This document shows, one piece after another, positions 8,461 to 18,515 of a stretch of DNA of 64,000 nt (positions are counted from its first letter, which is position 1; every line of letters starts with the position of its first letter). Origin of the DNA: Acinetobacter terrae (GTDB taxonomy: Bacteria > Pseudomonadota > Gammaproteobacteria > Pseudomonadales > Moraxellaceae); NCBI RefSeq assembly GCF_013004375.1, contig NZ_JABERI010000026.1, forward strand, positions 1 to 64,000, written 5' to 3'. Made by a program: the position numbers and the translations under genes. The notes under the pieces are model-generated. The model was not told the origin of the DNA. It ran no database searches and was given only the letters and a program-made list of their open reading frames with translations.

Positions 8461-9213
8461 ATGCTGGAACATATTGAACAATATATAGAAGTGGATGATT
8501 TCTTTTATCAAAAGGATGAAATTGTTGCGCCACACAGTTCCTTATGGGGCGATTTCAATTTTAGTTTGAACGGTATTCTGGAATATGAAATTGAAGGACA
8601 AATTTATCTGTCACCACCGAATTACGGCCTCTGGTTGCCGCCTCAAACAGCACATGCTTCTATCGCACTGGATGAACAAATCACCCATTATGTCTGTATT
8701 CGAATCCATCCGTCACTCTCTGAACATTTTGCATCTTGCAGCAAAACTTTAAGTATTCGCCCCTTTCTTCGGCATTTGATACATGAAATTTTAGAACAAA
8801 AACAGCAAGGCATAACAACCACACATTATCGGCATTTATTACAAGTGCTGATGGATCAACTGAAAACTGCACCGGCTTATGAGCATTATTTACCGCAAAC
8901 CAGTCATGTCTTGCTTAAGCCGCTCTTACAGCAATTAGCCAATCCGCAGCTATTTCACAAAAGTTTGCAGCAACTGCTCCGCAACTCATCCATAAGCGAA
9001 CGGCATTTACTACGTTTAAGCCAGCAAGAATTACAATTGAGCTTATCTGAATGGCGTAATCGGGCGAAAATTTTATATGCGATCACTCAGATTCGCCAAG
9101 GCAAGACCGTGAAAAAACTGGCCTATGAACTGGGTTATCAGCACAGTTCCAGCTTTATTGAATTCTTTAAACGCTATACCGAACAAACCCCTGCACAGCT
9201 GCGTGATGTCTAA
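8461..9213 (+). CDS. AraC-family transcriptional regulator
   Basis: The 250-residue cytoplasmic DNA-binding protein has an N-terminal cupin-like sensor part (about 20-90, LSPPNYGLWLPPQTAHA) and a C-terminal double helix-turn-helix (about 150-248). The latter has the AraC signature around KKLAYELGYQHSSSFIEFFKRYT and ends TPAQLRDV. The ligand is unknown. It is divergent from the EamA exporter at 7357-8271 across 190 bp, a common arrangement of local regulator and efflux target, so control of that gene is the simplest inference. Length is typical for this small AraC subgroup. Confidence 0.9.
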   Translation: MLEHIEQYIEVDDFFYQKDEIVAPHSSLWGDFNFSLNGILEYEIEGQIYLSPPNYGLWLPPQTAHASIALDEQITHYVCIRIHPSLSEHFASCSKTLSIRPFLRHLIHEILEQKQQGITTTHYRHLLQVLMDQLKTAPAYEHYLPQTSHVLLKPLLQQLANPQLFHKSLQQLLRNSSISERHLLRLSQQELQLSLSEWRNRAKILYAITQIRQGKTVKKLAYELGYQHSSSFIEFFKRYTEQTPAQLRDV

Positions 9214-9310
9214 TATTTACATGACTTTAAATTACCTTTTTTGCAATTTTCGGTAGATAACCCAACAAAAAAACCATAGTCAGCAGCCAGAGAAGTATGC
9301 GATTTTGATA

Positions 9311-9346
9311 ACCATACTCAACGACAACCATACTCAACTTAGTATG
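9311..9346 (+). repeat. Direct repeats and hairpin upstream of lipoprotein gene
   Basis: The 12-mer ACCATACTCAAC occurs at 9311-9322 and 9327-9338 (16-bp period). The second copy forms an inverted repeat with AGTATG at 9341-9346. It lies 70-105 bp before the lipoprotein start and could be a regulator site. No known motif is matched. Confidence 0.45.
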
Positions 9347-9415
9347 TGCCGTATTTTTAAATTTGAATAAATAGAATCAGGTTTGATGATTGAATTAAAC
9401 TTGTGAGGATGCGTT

Positions 9416-9964
9416 ATGAAAAAACGATTACTGGCTTCACTGTGTTTTGCGGCTATGGCATTAACGGCGTGTGATAAAAAACCAAATGAAGCACCTGCAT
9501 CGTCATCGACTAGCCCAGCGGCAACTCCCCCTGCTAGCACTCAACCCGCAACCGCTGCCTTAAGCTCAAACAATGCCGCAGATATTAAAAATGATTTAAA
9601 GCAAATTGAAACGCTCTCCAACAGTCGAGCCAAAGAAGCATCAGCCTTGCAAAATAAAGCCAATGAAGCTGCACAAAAAAGTGATAAAGCTTCTTTAAAT
9701 GCGATTGTTGCGGACATGAAAACCTACATTGCACGCTTTAATCAAGACCTCGATGCTTTAAAGCTGAAAAGTTCAGAGCTTGATGCTGTCCGCGACAAAA
9801 TCAAAGAATCCAATAATATTGGTATAGAACTTTCTGAAGCGAGTATTGCCAATACACCCGATAGCAAAAAAATCACTGAACTGCAAAATCGGGCCACTAA
9901 ATTGCAAAAAGAATTGGTTACTGAAATGCAAGCTTTGCAAACCAAAGCGAAAACAGCCCCATAA
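9416..9964 (+). CDS. Coiled-coil lipoprotein (paralogue of 11419-12039)
   Basis: The 182-residue exported lipoprotein has a signal peptide with lipobox LTAC (Cys19). A Ser/Pro/Ala/Thr-rich linker (about 26-50) follows, then a helical coiled-coil region to the end, rich in Lys, Ala, Glu and Gln. A segment near 104-125 (FNQDLDALKLKSSELDAVR) is shared with the lipoprotein at 11419-12039, so the two are paralogues. The function is unknown; anchoring in the cell envelope is inferred from the lipobox. GAGG precedes the ATG. A strong terminator follows, so it is monocistronic. Confidence 0.8.
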   Translation: MKKRLLASLCFAAMALTACDKKPNEAPASSSTSPAATPPASTQPATAALSSNNAADIKNDLKQIETLSNSRAKEASALQNKANEAAQKSDKASLNAIVADMKTYIARFNQDLDALKLKSSELDAVRDKIKESNNIGIELSEASIANTPDSKKITELQNRATKLQKELVTEMQALQTKAKTAP

Positions 9965-9980
9965 TCTTGGGTTAATATCT

Positions 9981-10010
9981 AAAAAACAGGTCTATCGGCC
10001 TGTTTTTTAA
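9981..10010 (+). terminator. Rho-independent terminator
   Basis: A 10-bp perfect stem (9981-9990 with 9999-10008) ends in six T on the plus strand, 17 bases after the lipoprotein stop. Confidence 0.9.
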
Positions 10011-10139
10011 TTCATTTATCAATAATAAGATTTTCTCACAAATACTAAATTATCAACAAGCCCTAATAAATGCTTGTCGATAGGCGCAATAACCGTTAAA
10101 ACAAAACAGTGATAATCTCAAGCATTTAAGGACAACAGA

Positions 10140-10685
10140 ATGAGCCAATCCGTTTATGACATTCCTGTCAAAACCATTCAAGGCAATGACACCACACTGA
10201 ACCAATATCAAGGTAAAGTTCTGCTCATTGTAAATACCGCATCTAAGTGTGGTCTTACACCGCAATATGAAGGCTTGGAAAAACTGTATAAAGAAAAGAA
10301 AGAGCAAGGACTTGAGATTTTAGGTTTTCCTGCCAACAACTTCTTGGCACAAGAACCGGGTTCTGATGAAGAAATTCAGGAATTCTGTTCACTCAATTAC
10401 CAAGTCAATTTTCCACTGTTTTCTAAAATTTCGGTTGCCGGGGAAGACAAGCACCCGCTTTATCAAACTTTGACTCAAGCTATTCCAGAACGTATTGGCG
10501 AAGGTCCGTGGTGGAAAGATTTGGTTGATTATGGTTTAACCCCGAATCCTAAACCGGAAGTGCTGTGGAACTTTGAAAAATTCCTGATCAATAAAAATGG
10601 TGAAGTTATGGCGCGTTTCGCACCGGATATTACTGCAGATGATGCACGTATCGTTGATGCGGTTAATGCAGAACTTGCCAAGTAA
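10140..10685 (+). CDS. Glutathione peroxidase family protein
   Basis: The 181-residue thiol peroxidase has a thioredoxin fold. The peroxidatic Cys37 lies in NTASKCGLTPQY, the second conserved Cys83 in EFCSLNY (resolving Cys in Cys-type members), and WNFEKF supplies the catalytic Trp and Asn. It reduces hydrogen or lipid peroxides, probably using thioredoxin. Oddly, the usual PCNQF motif is PANNF here (65-68 region): the middle Cys is Ala and the catalytic-tetrad Gln is Asn. AAGGA lies 7 bases before the ATG; a strong terminator follows. BtuE is the closest named relative by overall pattern. Confidence 0.92.
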   Translation: MSQSVYDIPVKTIQGNDTTLNQYQGKVLLIVNTASKCGLTPQYEGLEKLYKEKKEQGLEILGFPANNFLAQEPGSDEEIQEFCSLNYQVNFPLFSKISVAGEDKHPLYQTLTQAIPERIGEGPWWKDLVDYGLTPNPKPEVLWNFEKFLINKNGEVMARFAPDITADDARIVDAVNAELAK

Positions 10686-10698
10686 TTTGTAACAGTAT

Positions 10699-10737
10699 GT
10701 AAGTATCTATACCGGTTATAGATACTTACATTTTTTA
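10699..10737 (+). terminator. Rho-independent terminator after glutathione peroxidase gene
   Basis: A perfect 13-bp stem (10699-10711 with 10717-10729) and 5-nt loop are followed by six T. Confidence 0.93.
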
Positions 10738-10894
10738 TTCAAAAACAAAAACTTAATCACATAAAAACTCACACTTTAATACTTCACACTTTATCCTTTA
10801 TTTTAATTATTCAACAACACTCTCTTCACCATCTATCAATAACTTAGGCATAAGCTGAACCTATAAACAAACCGCCATGAACACAAGGTGAAGT

Positions 10895-11272
10895 ATGAAT
10901 ACTCTAGTAAAAGCAATCGTTTTATCATTATCTACTGCTTTGGTTGCTGCACCTGTAATGGCTGCTCCACAAGATCATCATTCGCAACAACACAACCAGC
11001 AACATAGCCAACAGTCTGCTCAAAGTCACCATAAAGCACCTGTTCAGCAACACCATAATGCTGCACATAAAAAAGCGGTGAATCCGTCACATGACTGGAG
11101 AGTGGGGCAAAAAGTACCAAGTCAATACTATGCTCAAAGCTATAAAGTAGACCACAAAAAAATTAAAAAACTGAGTAAACCCGGTAGAAACCAGCAATGG
11201 ATTAAAGTGAATGGCGATTATGTTTTAATCAATGTGATGAGCCATAGCATCATCAAAATTATTGGTGGTTAA
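10895..11272 (+). CDS. RcnB-family periplasmic protein
   Basis: This is a 125-residue exported protein with a signal peptide ending VMAA (about residue 24). A His/Gln-rich low-complexity segment follows (about 26-60, many HH and QQ pairs), then a C-terminal RcnB-type domain. The domain shows DWRVGQKVPSQYY, then WIKVNGDYVLIN and an SHSIIKIIG end. In E. coli RcnB tunes nickel/cobalt efflux, but many family members have no known metal link. The His-rich stretch could bind metal; this is inference. It stands alone with its own terminator. Confidence 0.82.
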   Translation: MNTLVKAIVLSLSTALVAAPVMAAPQDHHSQQHNQQHSQQSAQSHHKAPVQQHHNAAHKKAVNPSHDWRVGQKVPSQYYAQSYKVDHKKIKKLSKPGRNQQWIKVNGDYVLINVMSHSIIKIIGG

Positions 11273-11289
11273 TTCCAGCAATCTCGGTG

Positions 11290-11319
11290 AAAAAAGAGTG
11301 CTTCGGCACTCTTTTTTAA
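11290..11319 (+). terminator. Rho-independent terminator, TTCG loop
   Basis: A 12-bp perfect stem (11290-11301 with 11306-11317) is closed by a TTCG tetraloop and ends in six T. Confidence 0.93.
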
Positions 11320-11418
11320 TGCCTGAAAATAAATTTGTTATCGCTTTGCAACAATCGGTTTTTTCTACACATTTCACCCTTATATTAAGCAGCATTAAAG
11401 TAATGATATGAATTGATT

Positions 11419-12039
11419 ATGAAAAAATTCATCCAAAATGTGGTTTCTCCTTTTGTGATGTTTAGTGCGGGCATTTTGTTGATGGGTTGCGAGCAAGCCA
11501 ACTCTCCTGATTCAACAGAAAACCAAACTTCACAATCAAGCGAAGTATCTGAACAGGTTTCTAAAGAATCAGCAGAAACATCTAAGGCTGAACTGAAAAG
11601 TGGCAATATGTTTTATATCGTGCGTGACGTTGCAGATATGCAGCTGAAAGCTGGCGATTATGTTGAGCAGCTCAAGCAAACTCAAACTGATTTAGAAACT
11701 GCAATCAACGACAAAGATCAACAGCAGCTACAAACTACTGCCAAAACCCTGCAACAACAACTGACGGGTTTTAATCAGGCACTCACTGGTTTGAACCTGA
11801 AAAGTCAGGAAATTGATTCGATTCGTCAAAATATCATGCAAGCCAATCAGCAAGTCCTTGCTACTCCATTTTTAAATGGAGAAGTGGATTTGAGTCAGGT
11901 CGATTTCAAGAAAATCGAAAAACAGATGGGCAGCATTCAAATGGAAATGATCAAATTGGCCGGGATGATGATTCCACAAGGACAGGATGAACCAGAACAG
12001 AACGAACAAGACTCAAATGAACAAAATCAGGAAAGCTAA
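11419..12039 (+). CDS. Coiled-coil lipoprotein (paralogue of 9416-9964)
   Basis: The 206-residue lipoprotein has a signal peptide with lipobox LMGC (about Cys24). A Ser/Glu-rich linker follows, then a Gln-rich helical region with LTGFNQALTGLNLKSQEID, which matches the paralogue's FNQDLDALKLKSSELD segment, and an acidic tail rich in Gln, Glu and Asn. The role is unknown. ATG at 11419 is used because the in-frame codon at 11413 is TTG; no strong ribosome site is visible. The two paralogues flank the peroxidase and RcnB genes, which suggests an old local duplication. Confidence 0.77.
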   Translation: MKKFIQNVVSPFVMFSAGILLMGCEQANSPDSTENQTSQSSEVSEQVSKESAETSKAELKSGNMFYIVRDVADMQLKAGDYVEQLKQTQTDLETAINDKDQQQLQTTAKTLQQQLTGFNQALTGLNLKSQEIDSIRQNIMQANQQVLATPFLNGEVDLSQVDFKKIEKQMGSIQMEMIKLAGMMIPQGQDEPEQNEQDSNEQNQES

Positions 12040-12052
12040 TACTTAAACCAAT

Positions 12053-12085
12053 TTAGACCAATTCAGTTGAGCCGAATTGGTCTAA
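12053..12085. terminator. Hairpin between convergent genes
   Basis: A perfect 12-bp inverted repeat (12053-12064 with 12074-12085) lies between the lipoprotein gene and the converging adhP. The T tracts are weak on both sides, so it is a probable two-way terminator of moderate strength. Confidence 0.6.
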
Positions 12086-12097
12086 TAAAATTGATCC

Positions 12098-13132
12098 TTA
12101 AAGTCTCATATCGATCACAATACGCCCGTCGATTTTCCCGTGCTCCATACGGTCAAAAATATCATTAATATTTTCTAGTGGTTCCACATGAATATGGGCC
12201 TTGACCTTGCCACGCGCAGCAATATCCAGTGCTTCTTTCAGGTCTAAACGTGTTCCGACAATCGAACCACGTACCGTAATCCCTTCCAGTACCATATTGA
12301 AAATGGACAAGTCGAATGTGCCGGGCGGCAAACCATTCAAAACCATGGTCCCACCACGACGGACGATGGCAACCGCTTGTTCAAATGCTTTAGGCGATAC
12401 AGCGGTTACCAATACGCCATGACATCCCTCACCGCCTGTGGCTTTCAACACTTCTTCTTTCACATCGACTTTAAGTGCATTCAATCCAACATCTGCACCC
12501 AAACTTTTTGCCAAATCAAGCTTGGTGTCATCGACATCAATGGCGACTACATTAAAACCCATGGTTTTGGCATATTGCACCGCCACATGACCCAAACCGC
12601 CAATCCCGGAAATGGCAACCCAGTCCCCTGTTTTGGCTTCCGTCATTTTCAAGCCTTTATAGACTGTGACTCCTGCACACAAGATCGGAGCTATTTCAAG
12701 AAGATCGACACCTTCGGGAATGACACCGACATAATCACCATCTGCCAGGCAATATTCGGCAAAACTTCCGTTGACTGAATAACCTGAATTTTGTTGCTTT
12801 TTACACAGCGTTTCCCAGCCTGCATAGCAATGATCACAGTGACCACAAGCCGAATAAAGCCATGGGACACCGACAATATCGCCCACTTTTAAGTGGTCAA
12901 TGCCCTCACCTATTTCGATAACTTCACCCACGCCTTCATGTCCCGGAATAAAGGGTAAACTCGGTTTCACCGGCCAATCACCATGCATGGCGTGTAAATC
13001 GGTATGACAAACACCTGTGGCAATGATTTTCACCAATACTTTGCCCGGACTGATTTTTGGTATTTCAACTTCTTGTATTTGTAGTGGTTGATTAAATGCA
13101 GTCACCACCGCTGCTTTCATGGTATTTGCCAT
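12098..13132 (-). CDS. adhP: Zinc-dependent alcohol dehydrogenase AdhP
   Basis: The 344-residue medium-chain dehydrogenase oxidises primary alcohols with NAD+ in the cytoplasm. It has the catalytic zinc ligands ([21 protein letters not shown]), the structural zinc Cys cluster ([15 protein letters not shown]) and the Rossmann motif GIGGLGH. The reading frame extends upstream to 13267, but GGAGA 8 bases before the ATG at 13132 and the family length mark this as the start. It converges with the lipoprotein gene and is divergent from the small kinase gene. AdhP-type enzymes prefer ethanol and short alcohols; substrate not proven here. Confidence 0.94.
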   Translation of the reverse strand: MANTMKAAVVTAFNQPLQIQEVEIPKISPGKVLVKIIATGVCHTDLHAMHGDWPVKPSLPFIPGHEGVGEVIEIGEGIDHLKVGDIVGVPWLYSACGHCDHCYAGWETLCKKQQNSGYSVNGSFAEYCLADGDYVGVIPEGVDLLEIAPILCAGVTVYKGLKMTEAKTGDWVAISGIGGLGHVAVQYAKTMGFNVVAIDVDDTKLDLAKSLGADVGLNALKVDVKEEVLKATGGEGCHGVLVTAVSPKAFEQAVAIVRRGGTMVLNGLPPGTFDLSIFNMVLEGITVRGSIVGTRLDLKEALDIAARGKVKAHIHVEPLENINDIFDRMEHGKIDGRIVIDMRL

Positions 13133-13480
13133 GTTGATTCTCTCCATATAACCCATACTGAGATGGTTCTTTTTTAAAGACCATAGTTCACTATATCGGG
13201 CAATAAATAGCCAACAGTAGGGGTTTTGTAGAGGATTTGCTCGTTTTGAATTATTGTTGCAGCCCATCTATAGGGCATCTTTCAGCTAAGATTTAAATGA
13301 ATAAAATAAATTGCTTATTCATCAATTCCCCATAAAAACTCGATTTCTAGGCATTTTAAAAATACTGAAGCGATTAGCCGCCGTCCACAACATTCAAAAT
13401 GTATGTCTTTTAATGGAATTTTGCCACATTGGTGATTGCATGATTTAATGAAGATTCTCTTTCTAGTTCGCAGATTTTTC

Positions 13481-13924
13481 ATGCAACTGATTATTTTTAC
13501 CGGTGTTCAGGCTTCAGGTAAATCCTCTTTTTATTTACTGAATCTGCATCACAGTCATTTGCGAATTAATTTGGATATGCTAAAAACACGGCATCGTGAA
13601 AATCTAATTTTTGAAGCGTGTTTAGCGGGTAAAGCCAAATGTGTCATTGATAATACCAACCCAACAAAAGCAGATCGCGCACGTTATATTGAGCGTGCTA
13701 AAGCTGCCGGTTTTGAAGTGATTTCTTATTTCTTTGAAACGGATTTAAACAGTACTTTACAACGAAATAATCAACGTATTGGCAAAGCCAATATTCCTGA
13801 AGTCGGTGTTAAAGCGACTTATAAAAAATTAGAACAACCCAGTTTAGATGAAGGTTTTGATGAAATTTTTAAGGTGAAGATTGTGGGAAATGGAGAGTTT
13901 TCTATTTCAGCTATAAATAATTGA
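13481..13924 (+). CDS. Small P-loop kinase (AAA_33 / polynucleotide-kinase-like)
   Basis: This is a 147-residue protein starting right at the P-loop strand: GVQASGKSS Walker A (about 7-15). IDNTNPTKADRARYIERAK (about 64-82) and an ETDLNSTLQRNNQR segment resemble the kinase half of T4 polynucleotide kinase. The cellular substrate is unknown. No clear ribosome site is seen; in-frame ATG at 13448 would add 11 residues before the Walker strand. A diverged copy of its last 20 codons lies 1.1 kb downstream at 14985-15047. Confidence 0.72.
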   Translation: MQLIIFTGVQASGKSSFYLLNLHHSHLRINLDMLKTRHRENLIFEACLAGKAKCVIDNTNPTKADRARYIERAKAAGFEVISYFFETDLNSTLQRNNQRIGKANIPEVGVKATYKKLEQPSLDEGFDEIFKVKIVGNGEFSISAINN

Positions 13925-14005
13925 TGTTTTTATAAAAAAACAGTAACCACTTCTCATTTTTCCTATAAAATGTGCAAATAGAAATATAGAAAAACATTTT
14001 ATATA

Positions 14006-14950
14006 ATGAAAAAAATTGTTCTTGGGGTGGTCTGTTTAGCAATCATGGTATATGGCGTGTTGCATTTCATCATGCCTGAAAAAACCACGCCACGCTTAAA
14101 TCAGTTTTTTTCTAAACAAATAAAAGATGTTCAACTGATTCAAGACTGGCTCAAACACAATCAACAACAGCAATTGTTATTGGTTGATGTCCTTCAACCG
14201 GTCAATCCGAAGCAAAAAGGTGCTTATGTTGAATACATAAAACAACGAATTGAATTCAACCAGCAAAATATTCAGCGTCTTGAGCTCAGTCACTATCAAA
14301 GCAAGGCATTTAAAGAAATTCAACAACTTGAAATTCATGCTCTACAACAATGGAATAATATCCATCAAAGCAATATTGTTGATGCTTTTGAACAGCAACA
14401 ACATTTTCTAGATCTGCCCATTGAAGAGTTTGAGCAACTTGATACTGGAGCACGTTATGCATTTCAACAACAAGAAATTAGCGTATTGCAACAATTACAA
14501 CAGTTAGTACAGCAAGATAGCGATTTTGTTGCAGATATTGACCACAGCCTACTTGGCGACTGGCTTAACTATCATTTAATGCAACATGAGATTCATCCGA
14601 TTGTTGCTGAATGGCAAAGTTCATCCTCAACTACAACACGTAATCGTTCAGAAGCGTCGCAAGATTTACAACTATATAAACATTTTCACCCAAATACGGA
14701 TGAATACAAATACATTAAGGCTCTTTCAACTCAGCTTTGGCATGTTGAACATCCCGCTTCATCCAATTTGGTCGCAGCAAACCCTCGACCTGTTTCATAT
14801 GCTGATCAATCTGAAAAAGACATTTTTATCCCTGAAGATGCACCAAAAGCTGAAAAATTAAAGCAAATGATTAAGATGCAAAATGACAGAGTGAATCATC
14901 TGTTGTTAGGTCAGCTCAGACAGGCTTTCTTCGAGGACAATAAAAACTAG
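14006..14950 (+). CDS. Unrecognised membrane-anchored Gln-rich protein
   Basis: The 314-residue protein has one N-terminal hydrophobic segment (about 3-24) with two Lys before it, so it is probably exported but anchored. The rest is helical and rich in Gln and His (for example QQQQLLLVDVL, FQQQEISVLQQLQQLVQQ). A low-complexity SSSSTTTRNRS stretch lies near 207-217. I recognise no domain. It sits between the small kinase gene and a fragment duplicating the kinase gene's 3' end, so it may have arrived with that rearrangement. No ribosome site is obvious. Coding is supported by length and codon use in keeping with neighbours. Confidence 0.62.
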   Translation: MKKIVLGVVCLAIMVYGVLHFIMPEKTTPRLNQFFSKQIKDVQLIQDWLKHNQQQQLLLVDVLQPVNPKQKGAYVEYIKQRIEFNQQNIQRLELSHYQSKAFKEIQQLEIHALQQWNNIHQSNIVDAFEQQQHFLDLPIEEFEQLDTGARYAFQQQEISVLQQLQQLVQQDSDFVADIDHSLLGDWLNYHLMQHEIHPIVAEWQSSSSTTTRNRSEASQDLQLYKHFHPNTDEYKYIKALSTQLWHVEHPASSNLVAANPRPVSYADQSEKDIFIPEDAPKAEKLKQMIKMQNDRVNHLLLGQLRQAFFEDNKN

Positions 14951-14984
14951 ACTTTTGATTTAGGAAAATAGCTCAAACAGTTTT

Positions 14985-15047
14985 GCTGAGATTTTTAAGA
15001 TGAAGGTTGTGGGGAATGGGGAGTTTACGACTCAAACTTTGTCTTAA
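14985..15047 (+). pseudogene. Remnant: duplicated 3' end of the small kinase gene
   Basis: Read in frame, these bases give AEIFKMKVVGNGEFTTQTLS and a stop, closely matching the C-terminus of the kinase at 13481-13924 (DEIFKVKIVGNGEFSIS). The frame has no start and the match stops a few codons upstream. It is therefore a leftover of a second kinase copy, or of the original gene end displaced by the arrival of 14006-14950. The similarity is seen directly; the history is inference. Confidence 0.65.
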
Positions 15048-15069
15048 TCGCAAACTCAGTTTTTAAGGC

Positions 15070-15555
15070 TTAAGATTTTGGTAATTCAATAGAAGGTTTA
15101 TAGCATGTACCTGCAACTGCCAAGCTATATTTTTCAATAGCTTGCTTTCCTTCAGCCTCATCGACTAACTTAACATTTGCCCCACCGATAAATACGCCTG
15201 GCTTAATGTACTGCTGAATATAGTAGTTTTTACCTGACTCAGCACTCACGCTTAAATGATTCGGTGAAAATTCTGATTGGGTTGATACCGTATGTGGTTT
15301 GCCCCCTTCAACTTCTTTATAGAAATACACACCTCGTGCAGTTTCACCTAAGCACTGTCCGTTAACCCAAATATCTTTTTTAAGTGCAGAGCCGATTACA
15401 TTGTTTGAGCGATAAACAAAAATACCTGCATTACCTGCCTGAGGTGCTTGAATTGATTTTTGTAGTTGTACGGCTTGCTGATCTGCTTTAGGAACAGATG
15501 CACAACCTACAAATGCTAATGATAATAATAGTGGGATAATAACTTTATTAGACAC
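15070..15555 (-). CDS. DUF2846 lipoprotein
   Basis: The 161-residue protein has a signal peptide with lipobox FVGC (Cys18). A DUF2846 domain follows (about 42-145: AGIFVYRSNNVIGSA, VNGQCLGETARGVYFY, SGKNYYIQQYI). Two further Cys (near 67 and 152) could pair in the periplasm. The function of the family is unknown. The start is GTG with AGAGGA 7 bases upstream. It stands alone between the kinase remnant and the ATP synthase operon. Confidence 0.8.
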   Translation of the reverse strand: MSNKVIIPLLLSLAFVGCASVPKADQQAVQLQKSIQAPQAGNAGIFVYRSNNVIGSALKKDIWVNGQCLGETARGVYFYKEVEGGKPHTVSTQSEFSPNHLSVSAESGKNYYIQQYIKPGVFIGGANVKLVDEAEGKQAIEKYSLAVAGTCYKPSIELPKS

Positions 15556-15644
15556 CCGAAAATCCTCTTATTTTTATTACAAGAGCATAAAATATAACAA
15601 ATATGTATTTTATTTACTAATATTATTTTAAAAAACATAGACAT

Positions 15645-15667
15645 AAAAAAACCACCCTTTCGGGTGG
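15645..15667 (-). terminator. Terminator of the ATP synthase operon
   Basis: The stem 15652-15657 with 15662-15667 and a tetraloop (GAAA on the transcript) are followed by seven U on the minus strand, 22 bases after the atpC stop. Confidence 0.92.
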
Positions 15668-15689
15668 CTTTTCAATCTCGAACCGTCTC

Positions 15690-16109
15690 TTATTGAGCGC
15701 GGTTTTTGATTTTGCGGATCGTTTCCAACTGTGCAACAGTTTCTGCCAAGGCAGCCAAAGCAGCAGCAGCGTCCAAATCGCTCTTTTGATTCGCTAGCAA
15801 AGTTTCAGCGTGTTTACGCGCTTCAATAATTGCCGCTTCATCTAAATCGTGTGCACGAACTGCAGTATCTGCAAGAATCGTAACCACGTGCGGTTGAACT
15901 TCTAGAATACCACCTGATACATAAATTAACTCTTCTGTACCATTTTCAAGCAAAACGCGAATTGCGCCTGGCTTGAGCAAAGTTACCAACGGAGCATGGC
16001 CAGGCATAATACCCAACTCACCGCCAGCACCTTTTGCAATTAGCATAGTTACAGCGCCAGAGTACAAAGACTCTTTTACACTTACAACATCACATTGCAT
16101 AGTCGCCAT
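15690..16109 (-). CDS. atpC: ATP synthase epsilon subunit
   Basis: The 139-residue subunit of the F1 central stalk couples rotor turning to the catalytic ring and can inhibit ATP hydrolysis. The N-terminal beta-sandwich (about 1-87, GAGGELGIMPGHAPLVTLLKP) and the C-terminal helical hairpin (about 90-139) are both present. It is the last gene of the operon, 27 bp after atpD and before the operon terminator. Confidence 0.97.
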   Translation of the reverse strand: MATMQCDVVSVKESLYSGAVTMLIAKGAGGELGIMPGHAPLVTLLKPGAIRVLLENGTEELIYVSGGILEVQPHVVTILADTAVRAHDLDEAAIIEARKHAETLLANQKSDLDAAAALAALAETVAQLETIRKIKNRAQ

Positions 16110-16136
16110 GAGAATCTCCTAAATTAGAGTAGCTAA

Positions 16137-17546
<1,410 letters not shown>

Positions 17547-17557
17547 TCAAAATAATG

Positions 17558-18427
17558 TTAAACGGCAGCGGCACCACCAACGATCTCAGAAATTTCCTGA
17601 GTAATCGCGGCTTGACGCAGCTTGTTATAAATAAGTTGTAGGCTCTTGATGATGTCACCCGCATTGTCGGTAGCAGCTTTCATTGCCACCATACGTGCAG
17701 ATTGCTCACATGCGATGTTTTCAATCACACCCTGATACACCACAGACTCGATATAGCGAACCAACAAACCATTTAATAGCTCTTCAGCTTCTGGTTCATA
17801 GATATAATCCCAACCGTATGAACGGTTCAGATTCTCGCCTTCTTCAGCAGCTGCCAAAGGAACGAGTTGCTCAATCTTTTGATTTTGAGTCATGGCATTC
17901 ACAAAGCCGTTAGACACTAGATAAATACGATCTAACTCGCCTTTATCAAATGCATCTAACATCACCTGTACAGAACCAGATAACTGTTCAAGACTTGGAG
18001 CATCACCCACTTGGGTCGTTGCACCAAGAACTTTACCGCCGTAGTTTTTAAAAAACGAAACCGCTTTTTGACCAATTAAAGCAAATTGAACTTCAATTGA
18101 CTGCTCTTGTTGCTGTTGGACGTGTTTTACCACTTTCTTGAACAAGTTAATGTTCAAACCACCAGCAAGGCCACGATCTGAAGAAACAATGATATAGCCA
18201 ACGCGCTTAACAGGGCGTTCAACCATATAACGGTGTTTGTATTCAGGGTTCGCTTGGACCAAATGAGCAATTACACGGTGCATATTTTCGGCATACGGAC
18301 GGCCTTGAGCCATGCGCTCTTGCGCACGACGCATTTTAGAAGCAGCCACCATTTGCATCGCTCGAGTAATCTTTTGCGTGCTCTTGATACTGGCTACTTT
18401 GGCGCGAATTTCTTTTAAATTTGCCAT
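17558..18427 (-). CDS. atpG: ATP synthase gamma subunit
   Basis: The 289-residue rotor shaft of F1 has the two long coiled-coil helices at the ends. The N-terminal one carries [19 protein letters not shown] and the C-terminal one ends [21 protein letters not shown], with a Rossmann-like domain between them. Length and order are standard. It lies 88 bp after atpA. Confidence 0.97.
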   Translation of the reverse strand: MANLKEIRAKVASIKSTQKITRAMQMVAASKMRRAQERMAQGRPYAENMHRVIAHLVQANPEYKHRYMVERPVKRVGYIIVSSDRGLAGGLNINLFKKVVKHVQQQQEQSIEVQFALIGQKAVSFFKNYGGKVLGATTQVGDAPSLEQLSGSVQVMLDAFDKGELDRIYLVSNGFVNAMTQNQKIEQLVPLAAAEEGENLNRSYGWDYIYEPEAEELLNGLLVRYIESVVYQGVIENIACEQSARMVAMKAATDNAGDIIKSLQLIYNKLRQAAITQEISEIVGGAAAV

Positions 18428-18515
18428 ACGCTTAACCTAGTATTCGAAGGCTCTTTCAAGCCTCCGAAGGTTGATTCCGTGAACCAAACCGACTAGCTTT
18501 TAGCAATTGCTAAAA

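Noticed and set aside
10053..10307. Open frame on the minus strand across the start of the glutathione peroxidase gene
   Set aside because: It is antisense to a well-conserved gene and its ribosome site, has no recognisable domain and no start signal.
13133..13267. N-terminal extension of adhP in the same frame
   Set aside because: The extra 45 residues have no similarity to alcohol dehydrogenases, and a strong GGAGA site sits before the ATG at 13132.
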